A DNA stretch of 19,090 nucleotides from Candidatus Aenigmatarchaeota archaeon (GTDB lineage: Archaea; Aenigmatarchaeota; Aenigmatarchaeia; JACPZZ01). Position numbers and translations under genes: made by a program. The stretch spans positions 1 to 19,090 of the forward strand of contig JACOVS010000026.1 in NCBI GenBank assembly GCA_016177205.1. Reading direction: 5' to 3'. The notes below the pieces were generated by a model, which saw only the letters and a list, made by a program, of their open reading frames with translations, had not been told where the DNA came from and searched no databases. Shown piece by piece: positions 6,719 through 12,168 of this stretch. Positions within the stretch are counted from its first letter, which is position 1. The number at the start of each line of letters is the position of its first letter.

Positions 6719-6892
6719 GTGGGTTTAGGGTCGGATATTAAGAACAGGTTAAGCCAATACCTTAGGGTAATAAGCGTAAGCAAAAAGCCGGACCGCGAGG
6801 AGTTTTGGGCCTCGGTAAAGATCTGCGGCGCCGGGATATTGGTCATAGGCTTGATAGGGTTTGCGATATACGTTTTGTTCAGACTCGTATGA
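6719..6892 (+). CDS. secE: Preprotein translocase subunit SecE (Sec61 gamma)
   Basis: A 57-aa protein starting at GTG. An amphipathic cytosolic helix (DIKNRLSQYLRVISVSKKPDREEF, residues 6-29, described by its ends DIKN and EEF) lies along the membrane and is followed by a single transmembrane segment at about 32-54. The KKPDREEF turn is typical of archaeal/eukaryal SecE/Sec61-gamma, which clamps SecY in the protein-conducting channel. GTG 6719 is the only suitable in-frame start; GGTGAT ends four bases before it. Its place directly before spt5/nusG is the conserved position in archaea and bacteria. It overlaps a trivial 6-codon frame starting at ATG 6708. Confidence 0.92.
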   Translation: MGLGSDIKNRLSQYLRVISVSKKPDREEFWASVKICGAGILVIGLIGFAIYVLFRLV

Positions 6893-6953
6893 GGTAAAAT
6901 AAAATTAGAAAGGGCCGACTGAAAATCGTTGTTTTGTGAAAAAGGGGTTTAGT

Positions 6954-7529
6954 ATGGAAGAAATAAAAAACGTTGAAAAGACCGAGACTGAAAAATTTAT
7001 CGAGTCTGCTGAACAGCCGTCCGAGGTTGCCGAAGAGCCTGTCGCGACAACCGAGCCGGCCGAACCGGAATTTCCAGGCAACATTTTTACGGTCAAGACA
7101 ACGCTGGGCAGGGAAAACGTTGTTATGGATTTCATGTCAGCGCGCATACAGGCGCAATCGATACCGATAAAGGCGTTCATGCACCCGCCTGAGCTGAAGG
7201 GTTATATCTTTGTCGAGGGGAGCATAGAAGACATACAAAGGGCGATACAGGGAATACCCCACATACGCGGCCTGATCAACACGCCGGTCGAGCTGAACAA
7301 ATTGCAGCATTTCCTTGTTGCCAAGGTCATTACGATTGAATTAAACATAGGCGACATTGTTGAGATCCTAACGAGCCCGTTCAAGGGCGACAAAGCGCGC
7401 GTCGCAAGGGTTGACAAAACGAAGAACGAAGTGACGCTCGAACTTCTGGAGGCTGGCGTGCCGATACCGGTAAAAGTGAACATGGAATTCGTCAAGGTTT
7501 TGGAAAGGGTCGGGGAGAAGAAGGGTTAA
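6954..7529 (+). CDS. spt5: Transcription elongation factor Spt5 (archaeal NusG)
   Basis: A 191-aa protein. An acidic, low-complexity N-terminal extension (residues 1-40, rich in E, P, A and T) precedes an NGN domain at about 43-118 (NIFTVKTTLGRE, AFMHPPELKGYIFVEG, IPHIRGLI) and a KOW domain at about 130-185 (IGDIVEILTSPFKGDKA). Spt5 binds the RNA polymerase clamp, usually with Spt4, and increases processivity; the KOW domain can contact the ribosome. ATG 6954 is chosen over GTG 6936 because a purine-rich AAAGGGG lies just before it. The acidic extension is longer than in many archaeal Spt5 proteins, which start near the NGN domain. It is one base away from the L11 gene. Confidence 0.95.
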   Translation: MEEIKNVEKTETEKFIESAEQPSEVAEEPVATTEPAEPEFPGNIFTVKTTLGRENVVMDFMSARIQAQSIPIKAFMHPPELKGYIFVEGSIEDIQRAIQGIPHIRGLINTPVELNKLQHFLVAKVITIELNIGDIVEILTSPFKGDKARVARVDKTKNEVTLELLEAGVPIPVKVNMEFVKVLERVGEKKG

Positions 7530-7530
7530 C

Positions 7531-8013
7531 ATGGCAAAGACTGAAAAAATGGAATTCATAATCGAGGGTGGGAAGGCTGCGCCTACGCCCGCCCTGGCGC
7601 AGAAGCTGGGGCCAATGAAGATAAACATCGGAGCCGTGATGGCGAAAGTGAATGAAAAAACAAAGCCATTCAGCGGGATGCAGGTCCCTATTAAACTGGA
7701 AATAAACGTTGACACAAAGGATTTCGAAGTTTCCGTTGGCACGCCGCCGGTTTCCGCGATGATTAAAAAGGAATTAAAGCTGGAAAAGGGCGCCAAGGGC
7801 GAGGCCGCTGTAAAGGGCAAGGAGATTGTCGGGAATTTAAGCATTGACAAAATCATCGAGATAACAAGGGGCAAGGGCTTCAACGACGTAAAAAATGGCG
7901 CCAAACAGGTTGTCGGGACGTGCAAAAGCATGGGCGTGACCGTCGAAGGCGCGGATCCGCGCGAGATAATCAGGCGCATAGACAGTGGCGAATTCGACGC
8001 GAAATTCAAGTAA
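7531..8013 (+). CDS. rpl11: 50S ribosomal protein L11 (uL11)
   Basis: A 160-aa ribosomal protein. The N-terminal domain shows the family motif GGKAAPTPALAQKLGP followed by MKINIGAVMAKVNEKT, and the C-terminal domain has the 23S rRNA-binding part (KGFNDVKNGAKQVVGTCKSMGVTVEG). L11 binds the GTPase-associated centre of 23S rRNA at the base of the L10/L12 stalk and responds to elongation factors. ATG 7531 begins one base after the spt5 stop, indicating a single transcript and coupled translation. Length is normal for archaea. A T6 run at 8018-8023 directly after the stop may end this transcript. Confidence 0.97.
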   Translation: MAKTEKMEFIIEGGKAAPTPALAQKLGPMKINIGAVMAKVNEKTKPFSGMQVPIKLEINVDTKDFEVSVGTPPVSAMIKKELKLEKGAKGEAAVKGKEIVGNLSIDKIIEITRGKGFNDVKNGAKQVVGTCKSMGVTVEGADPREIIRRIDSGEFDAKFK

Positions 8014-8017
8014 CCGG

Positions 8018-8023
8018 TTTTTT
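8018..8023 (+). terminator. T-run after L11
   Basis: CCGGTTTTTTGC just after the L11 stop. A short T-run is the usual archaeal terminator signal. Further TATA-like elements (CTTAAAT near 8029, GGTTAAAT near 8053) follow before the next gene. Confidence 0.35.
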
Positions 8024-8093
8024 GCAGCTTAAATCATAACGCCCAGTGATAGGGTTAAATCTCTTGACGGCATGGTTTTAGAAGGATGACATT

Positions 8094-8513
8094 ATGGGCC
8101 TGTGGGACAAATTGTTTTGGGCGTGGTTTGCGCTCGGAGGAATTGCGCTGGCCTATACCATTTATGTAAACCCCTCTGTCAGCGTTACGACAGGCCTGTT
8201 GCTTGCCCTGACTATTGTAGCGACGGGCCTGGTGAAGCTGACGGACGAGATCGCCTTCAAAGAGCTTAAGGAGGTCAACTTAAAAATCGTCGACGCCCTG
8301 CACTGGCTGAAAGAAGGCGTGAACAAAATAAACGTTTCCGGCGGAAACCTGGAGGACGACGAGCAGCACACCATACTCACTAAAAAGATACTTGAGCTGG
8401 AAAATAGGATGAACCGCGTTTCGCGCGCGCTGACAGAGGAGATTGTTGATATAAAATCGAAGCAGGGAGACGCGGATTTCGTGGAAATTAAGGACGACCA
8501 AAAGCAGGAATAA
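8094..8513 (+). CDS. Unrecognised membrane protein with coiled coil, between L11 and L1
   Basis: A 139-aa protein of no family I recognise. Two hydrophobic segments lie near the N-terminus (about residues 6-24 and 29-47), separated by YVNPSVSV, probably a hairpin through the membrane with both ends on the same side. From about 52 to 128 the protein is highly charged with heptad-like leucine/isoleucine spacing, a likely cytoplasmic helical or coiled-coil tail, ending in an acidic/lysine-rich tail. GGATGA before ATG 8094 is the ribosome site. It interrupts the usually contiguous L11-L1 pair, with separate TATA-like elements on each side, so it may be an independent insertion. A tether or sensor near the translocon or ribosome is conceivable but unproven. 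Confidence 0.8.
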   Translation: MGLWDKLFWAWFALGGIALAYTIYVNPSVSVTTGLLLALTIVATGLVKLTDEIAFKELKEVNLKIVDALHWLKEGVNKINVSGGNLEDDEQHTILTKKILELENRMNRVSRALTEEIVDIKSKQGDADFVEIKDDQKQE

Positions 8514-8555
8514 ACCTATTTAAACGTAACGGCTCAAATTAGTTTGATATTATCT

Positions 8556-8626
8556 ACCGAACTGTGCCGGCATAGTTCAGGTTGTAAACCCATTAACTGT
8601 TTGACTACCGCTTTGGCGGGAGGGTT
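8556..8626 (+). promoter_or_regulatory. Structured 5' leader of the L1-L10 operon (candidate autoregulatory site)
   Basis: A TATA-like TATTTAAA at 8517-8524 predicts a start near 8548, giving an ~85-base leader, unlike the near-leaderless neighbours. The leader holds a hairpin ACCGAACTGTG / CATAGTTCAGGT with CCGG loop and one bulged A (8556-8582), and a second hairpin CCGC-TTTG-GCGG (8608-8619) just before the start codon. AACCC (8587-8591) can also pair with GGGTT (8622-8626) next to the ribosome site. Archaeal L1 is known in Methanococcus to repress its own operon by binding mRNA; whether this leader does so is inference. Confidence 0.4.
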
Positions 8627-8632
8627 GCGGAA

Positions 8633-9277
8633 ATGATCGATAAAAACACATTAATGGAAGCTTTGAAAAAGGCCAGGGAAACCGCGAAGAAAAGGGGCTT
8701 TACCCAGTCTTGGGATTTGTCGATTTCTCTCAAGGAGATGGACATGAAAAAACCCGAGAGCAAAATTTCCGAGGATTTTGCCCTACCGAACGGGCCCGGA
8801 AAGGACTTTAAGGTGGCTGTAATTTCTGACACGATGACGACGAAGGCGACGGGTGTCGCTGATTCGGTCATAACAAAGGACCAGTTGCCGGCCATAGGCC
8901 AGAACAAAAAAGGCCTGAAAAAGATTGCCGCCGATACCGACTTTTTCCTTTCCGAAATTTCATTAATGCCGCTCGTTGGAAAACAAATGGGCTCTGTGCT
9001 GGCGCCGCGCGGAAAAATGCCAAAGCCGATACCGCCGAACGCCGACGTGAAAACGATAATTGACAGGACCAGGAAATCGGTGAGGATAAAACTGAAAGAT
9101 TCCCCGGTCGTAAACCTGATCATAGGCAACGAAAAGATGGAAGACGTGAAGGTTGTTGAAAACATCGAGTCTGTGTTGGAGTTTCTGGAGAGGAAACTGC
9201 CCAAGGGCAAAGATAACCTGAAAAACGTGAGCATAAAACTGACCATGGGCAAACCTGAAAAGCTGAGGGTGCAGTAG
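8633..9277 (+). CDS. rpl1: 50S ribosomal protein L1 (uL1)
   Basis: A 214-aa two-domain ribosomal protein that forms the L1 stalk and helps release deacylated tRNA from the E site. The N-terminus shows ALKKARETAKKRGFTQSWDL, the typical RNA-contacting start. Domain II is the central part (about 65-155), with GSVLAPRGKMPKPIPPNAD as the signature hinge, and domain I is re-entered at KSVRIKLKDSPVVNLIIG. ATG 8633 lies 9-15 bases after a GGGAGGG stretch. The stop codon TAG is followed immediately by the ATG of L10, so the two are translated in tandem. Archaeal L1 can act as a translational repressor, which is relevant to the structured leader. Confidence 0.97.
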   Translation: MIDKNTLMEALKKARETAKKRGFTQSWDLSISLKEMDMKKPESKISEDFALPNGPGKDFKVAVISDTMTTKATGVADSVITKDQLPAIGQNKKGLKKIAADTDFFLSEISLMPLVGKQMGSVLAPRGKMPKPIPPNADVKTIIDRTRKSVRIKLKDSPVVNLIIGNEKMEDVKVVENIESVLEFLERKLPKGKDNLKNVSIKLTMGKPEKLRVQ

Positions 9278-10114
9278 ATGGCCAACGAACAAAAACTGCA
9301 GACCGTGGAGGACCTGAAGAAGCTGGTGGATTCGTACAGCGTTATCGGCGTTTTAAACATGCACAAGATGCCGGCGAAACAGCTGTTCGACATACGCAAC
9401 GCGCTGCGCGGCGAAGCGAAAATAAGGATGGCGAAGACTTCGCTGGTCAAAAGGGCTTTCGAAGTCGCGAATAAAACAGGCCTTAAGGGTCTTGAAAAGG
9501 ACTTGACGGGCGAGGTCGCGCTGATCTTTACCAACGAAAACCCGTTCAAACTCTACAATTTTTTGGAAAAGAACAAGCAGCCGGCCGCTGCAAAACCGGG
9601 CGACATAACTCCTGTTGACATCGTCATCCCGGCCGGACCGACGCAGTTCGCTGCCGGGCCGGTGATAAGCGAATTCCAGAAGGCCAAAGTAAAGACAACG
9701 GTCGAAAACGGGAAAATCACTGTGAAGGAGGATACGGTTGTTGCGAAGGCCGGCACACAACTGACTAAAGAGTTGACAGAATTCATAATGAAATTCGGGA
9801 TCGAGCCTATGAAGATCGGCCTGAACCTTGTTTCAATGCTTGACAACGGGACGATTTTCGGCAAGGATGTGCTCGGAATACCCGCCGAGGAGTACGTGAA
9901 CGGCATCCTCTCCGGCCACTTGAAAGCCGTTAACATGTCTGTAAACATAGGCTACCCGAACAAAGAATCGGCGCGTATAATGATTGCAAACGCGTTCCGC
10001 AACGCCAGATACGTTGCAATCGAGCACGGCATTTATGAAAAAGAAGTGGTTGGCGACATGATGGCCAAGTACAGGAACGTTGCGGAGAACCTTAAACATA
10101 GGTTAAATATCTGA
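9278..10114 (+). CDS. rpl10: 50S ribosomal protein L10 (P0/uL10) without the usual acidic tail
   Basis: A 278-aa stalk base protein. The N-terminal rRNA-binding domain (about 1-105, with GEAKIRMAKTSLVKRA) is followed by the archaeal/eukaryal domain II (about 110-195, TPVDIVIPAGPT and IEPMKIGLNL) and then a helical spine that binds L12 dimers: NKESARIMIANAFRNARYVA and VVGDMMAKYRNVAENLKHRL look like two L12-binding segments. The protein ends there. Archaeal P0 proteins normally go on with an alanine-rich acidic tail ending like L12 in GLxxLFG; that is missing, and the next frame does not encode it. It starts directly after the L1 stop. Perhaps only two L12 dimers bind (inference). Confidence 0.96.
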   Translation: MANEQKLQTVEDLKKLVDSYSVIGVLNMHKMPAKQLFDIRNALRGEAKIRMAKTSLVKRAFEVANKTGLKGLEKDLTGEVALIFTNENPFKLYNFLEKNKQPAAAKPGDITPVDIVIPAGPTQFAAGPVISEFQKAKVKTTVENGKITVKEDTVVAKAGTQLTKELTEFIMKFGIEPMKIGLNLVSMLDNGTIFGKDVLGIPAEEYVNGILSGHLKAVNMSVNIGYPNKESARIMIANAFRNARYVAIEHGIYEKEVVGDMMAKYRNVAENLKHRLNI

Positions 10115-10124
10115 CGTGAGAAAG

Positions 10125-10349
10125 ATGCAGATAAACAATTTGCAGAGGATGGTCGAAGGCCTGCAGATAAACGACGGGGAACTGAAAACCAGGATAAAAG
10201 AACTCGCCTCCCGGCTGGAAAGCAACGAGGACGAGGCTGTAATAACGGAAATGATTGTGATGCTGTCAAGGCTGGCTTCGAAAAATAAAATGGAATTGGA
10301 AGCCGCCCATTACAAAAGAATGGATGAGATGAGGAAACAAACTTCTTAG
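10125..10349 (+). CDS. Unrecognised small helical protein between L10 and L12
   Basis: A 74-aa protein if started at ATG 10125; GTG 10116, one base after the L10 stop, would add three residues. It is almost wholly predicted helix, rich in E, K, R, M and L with heptad-like spacing (LQRMVEGLQ, LKTRIKELASRL, MIVMLSRLASKNKMELEAA). There are no cysteines, membrane segments or recognised motifs. Its tight location between the two stalk proteins implies co-transcription and perhaps a job in ribosome, stalk or mRNA binding. It does not resemble the missing L10 tail, so it is not a frameshifted piece of L10. The last codons lie in a perfect hairpin before L12. Confidence 0.72.
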   Translation: MQINNLQRMVEGLQINDGELKTRIKELASRLESNEDEAVITEMIVMLSRLASKNKMELEAAHYKRMDEMRKQTS

Positions 10350-10360
10350 AAAGAAGTTTG
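10338..10360. repeat. Perfect 10-bp hairpin between the small helical gene and L12
   Basis: CAAACTTCTT (10338-10347) and AAGAAGTTTG (10351-10360) are exact complements around loop AGA. The TAG stop of the upstream gene spans arm and loop, and the L12 start follows 21 bases after the hairpin. In mRNA it could set L12 expression relative to L10, as an attenuator, processing site or coupling device opened by the ribosome finishing the upstream gene (inference). Confidence 0.6.
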
Positions 10361-10380
10361 ATCAAGAAGGGGTTGAAAAT

Positions 10381-10683
10381 ATGGAATACATGTACAGCGC
10401 CCTGCTGCTTCATTCGGCAGGCAAGCAAGTGACTGAAGAAAATCTGAAGAAAGTGGTCGAAGCCGCCGGCGAACAGCCGAACGAGGCAAAAATAAAAGCC
10501 CTTGTTGCTGCGCTGGAAGGCGTGAATATCGACGAAGAGCTGAAGAAAGCGTCAGCTCCGGTTGCCGTAGCTGCAGCGCCTGTTAGCGCGGGCGAGGTTA
10601 AGAAGGAAGAGAAACCGACGGAAGAAGACACTGCGCAAAAGGCTGCCGAGGCTGCCGCAGGACTTTCGTCTCTGTTCGGATAG
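10381..10683 (+). CDS. rpl12: Ribosomal protein L12 (archaeal P1 type)
   Basis: A 100-aa acidic stalk protein. Residues 1-58 form the helical dimerisation domain (MEYMYSALLLHSAGK, LKKVVEAAGEQPNEAKIKALVAALEG). A short alanine/valine hinge (SAPVAVAAAPVSAG) and a charged stretch follow, ending in GLSSLFG, the conserved tail that recruits elongation factors and other translational GTPases. Dimers bind the helical spine of L10. The gene follows the perfect hairpin; AAGGGG lies upstream of ATG 10381. Several copies per ribosome are needed, so it is normally made in excess over L10. A T-rich tract follows, marking the likely operon end. Confidence 0.97.
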   Translation: MEYMYSALLLHSAGKQVTEENLKKVVEAAGEQPNEAKIKALVAALEGVNIDEELKKASAPVAVAAAPVSAGEVKKEEKPTEEDTAQKAAEAAAGLSSLFG

Positions 10684-10688
10684 AAACG

Positions 10689-10728
10689 TTTGATTTTTTG
10701 TTTTCTTCCGGACTTTTCTGATTTGTTT
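10689..10728 (+). terminator. T-rich terminator after L12
   Basis: Directly after the L12 stop the plus strand has several T-runs (T6 at 10694-10699, T4 at 10701-10704, T4 at 10714-10717 and T3 further on). Clustered T-runs are the known archaeal termination signal. This probably closes the ribosomal protein transcript. Confidence 0.6.
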
Positions 10729-10780
10729 AGTCGCAGGTATGTTTGATACGGATAAAAGGCGTGTTGTTTAAACTTATTTT

Positions 10781-11218
10781 GTGCGGACACGAAAGGTTGC
10801 CATCGGCGTTGTTTTTCGCAAATTCCCTGACGGCGTGAAATTCCTTTTGCTGAAAAGGCGCGGAAGCGATTGGTGGGAACTTCCAAAGGGCGGCGTTGAC
10901 GCCGGCGAGACGCTCCGCGAAGCCGCTTTGCGCGAGGTTAGGGAAGAGACTGGGTTGAAGCGGTTAAAGGTTGTGAAGCGTGTCAGGGGAAAGATCATAT
11001 ATAATTACCCTAAACAATATTTCAGGGCGCACGACAGCGCCAGAACCGAGCAAACCGCGTTTCTTGTCCGCTCGCTCGGCGGCAGTGTTAGGATTGAAAA
11101 GCACTCGTTCGACGATTTCGCGTGGCTGGGCCCGGAAAGCGCTGTTAAGAGGCTGAAATGGGACAATCAACGTAACCTTATACGGCGGGTATTAAAAGGT
11201 GCGTTTTCGAAGAAATAG
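10781..11218 (+). CDS. Nudix hydrolase (Ap4A-hydrolase-like)
   Basis: A 145-aa Nudix protein that cleaves a nucleoside diphosphate linked to another group, using divalent metal. The Nudix box G-x5-E-x7-R-E-U-x-E-E-x-G-U is complete at residues 37-59 (GGVDAGE ... REVREETGL). The strand AIGVVFRKF, FLLLKRRGSDWWELPKG before it and the YF/HSFDDFAWL region after it resemble diadenosine tetraphosphate hydrolases and related cleaners, but the substrate is not certain. The GTG at 10781 is the likely start, since the preserved fold begins at residue 5. It has no membrane segment. It ends four bases before the following zinc-ribbon gene, so the two probably share an mRNA. Confidence 0.9.
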   Translation: MRTRKVAIGVVFRKFPDGVKFLLLKRRGSDWWELPKGGVDAGETLREAALREVREETGLKRLKVVKRVRGKIIYNYPKQYFRAHDSARTEQTAFLVRSLGGSVRIEKHSFDDFAWLGPESAVKRLKWDNQRNLIRRVLKGAFSKK

Positions 11219-11222
11219 TTTG

Positions 11223-11585
11223 ATGAGGATACCTAGTTACACTCCGCGTTTGGTCGCAGAAACTGCTGTGGTTGACGAAAAACCGGGTGCATACAAATCT
11301 GTCACTAATTACGGGCCGAACGCCAGGCAGGACGCAAGAACTCCCTATATTCCAGCAAAGACGTCTCTGATACTTCCGCGGGGCTATTCGGGCCCGCGAA
11401 GCCTTTTCCGCTACAGCCGCCGCAGGCCGAGGAAATTAAGCACCCAAAAATCAAGCTGCAGCTATTGCGGCGGCTCGCCCAACAGCAGGCCTGTTTTCGC
11501 AACGCCGGCGGTGGCGGGCAAGATGGGCGAGGTTAAAAAAAATCTGGCCCCGCACTGCGCCAATTGCGGCGTTTCCGTTGCGTAA
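11223..11585 (+). CDS. Small basic zinc-ribbon-like protein, first of a tandem pair
   Basis: A 120-aa protein of unknown function. The first half has no clear motif; a tyrosine/proline and arginine-rich segment (about residues 55-75, with RYSRRRPRK) precedes two CxxC pairs, CSYC at about 79-82 and CANC at about 112-115, spaced 29 residues apart, which probably bind one zinc ion. The basic patch next to a zinc knuckle suggests RNA or ribosome contact. ATG 11223 is used instead of the upstream ATG 11199, because the latter lies within the Nudix coding frame and the spacing after the Nudix stop (4 bases) fits an operon. The downstream neighbour has the same design. Confidence 0.75.
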   Translation: MRIPSYTPRLVAETAVVDEKPGAYKSVTNYGPNARQDARTPYIPAKTSLILPRGYSGPRSLFRYSRRRPRKLSTQKSSCSYCGGSPNSRPVFATPAVAGKMGEVKKNLAPHCANCGVSVA

Positions 11586-11590
11586 ATATT
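11583..11590 (+). promoter_or_regulatory. TATA-like element before the second zinc-ribbon gene
   Basis: TAAATATT overlaps the stop codon of the first zinc-ribbon gene and predicts a transcript start near 11613, about 9 bases before ATG 11622. Confidence 0.4.
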
Positions 11591-11621
11591 AGTCTGGTTG
11601 TTGTTAAAGTTATTGAGCGTC

Positions 11622-11972
11622 ATGGGTCCGGCTTATTCTTCCGCAGAAAATAAAGGCGACAAGAATTATGTTACGGCCGAACAGAAAGAAAACAAGCTGG
11701 TTGAAGGGCTCATTGTTGCCAGGCCGAACGGCTACGCGGTTGCGATAGGTTATAAAAAACCCAGAACGCGCGCGCCGAGAACGAAAGGCATTTACGGCCG
11801 AAAGCAGAAAAGGGTGTTTGTTCCGACACAGTGCAAGTTCTGCGGCGCTGCCGTGGCTTATGGGACGGTTTCCAAATCCAGGTTGCGCGCGGCCGGGTCG
11901 ACGTGGATAGACACGTGCGATTCCTGCTCTGCAAACCCGGATGTTGCGAAGGATGCGAAGATTTATGTTTAG
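11622..11972 (+). CDS. Small basic zinc-ribbon-like protein, second of a tandem pair
   Basis: A 116-aa protein of unknown function. Residues about 46-66 are strongly basic (KKPRTRAPRTKGIYGRKQKR) and are followed by two CxxC pairs, CKFC and CDSC, 24 residues apart, a plausible zinc ribbon. The design (variable N-terminus, arginine/lysine patch, then two CxxC pairs near the C-terminus) matches the gene just upstream, suggesting paralogues or partners. ATG 11622 is chosen over TTG 11598 because the TATA-like element predicts a start near 11613. The Arg/Lys content would suit RNA binding. About 196 bases separate it from alaS; they contain only a doubtful 26-codon frame and the alaS promoter. Confidence 0.72.
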   Translation: MGPAYSSAENKGDKNYVTAEQKENKLVEGLIVARPNGYAVAIGYKKPRTRAPRTKGIYGRKQKRVFVPTQCKFCGAAVAYGTVSKSRLRAAGSTWIDTCDSCSANPDVAKDAKIYV

Positions 11973-12129
11973 CCGGACAAAAATACTCAGGTAGTTGATG
12001 ATGGAGCACAAAAGGCGCCAAGCTATAACGCTCGCAGGTCCGACCCTGTCGAGCCGTCCGAACGAACAAAACTGTTAGAGCCACCCATACGCGGCATTTC
12101 TTCAATTTCTAAAAAACTTCCGGCAAAGG

Positions 12130-12137
12130 TTAAATTT
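12130..12137 (+). promoter_or_regulatory. alaS TATA box
   Basis: GGTTAAATTTAC predicts a transcript start near 12160, nine bases before ATG 12169. GGCGAT at 12160-12165 may be a weak ribosome site. A 4-codon frame (ATG 12158) ends in a TGA overlapping the alaS ATG, probably by chance. Confidence 0.45.
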
Positions 12138-12168
12138 ACATCCGATAAACGTATACCATGGCGATAAA

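Noticed and set aside
8663..8720. Methanococcus-type L1 mRNA-binding hairpin inside the start of the L1 gene
   Set aside because: The coding sequence encodes the same protein region, but I could not pair the flanks into the required helix; the upstream leader is a better candidate.
8605..9549. Long minus-strand ORF of 314 codons opposite L1 and L10
   Set aside because: Low-complexity Phe/Ser-rich antisense translation of two certain ribosomal protein genes.
11973..12129. Possible tRNA, C/D-box RNA or 26-codon ORF between the second zinc-ribbon gene and alaS
   Set aside because: No complete cloverleaf, no proper D box after the GATGATG stretch, and the ORF is too short with no well-placed promoter; only the alaS promoter is supported.
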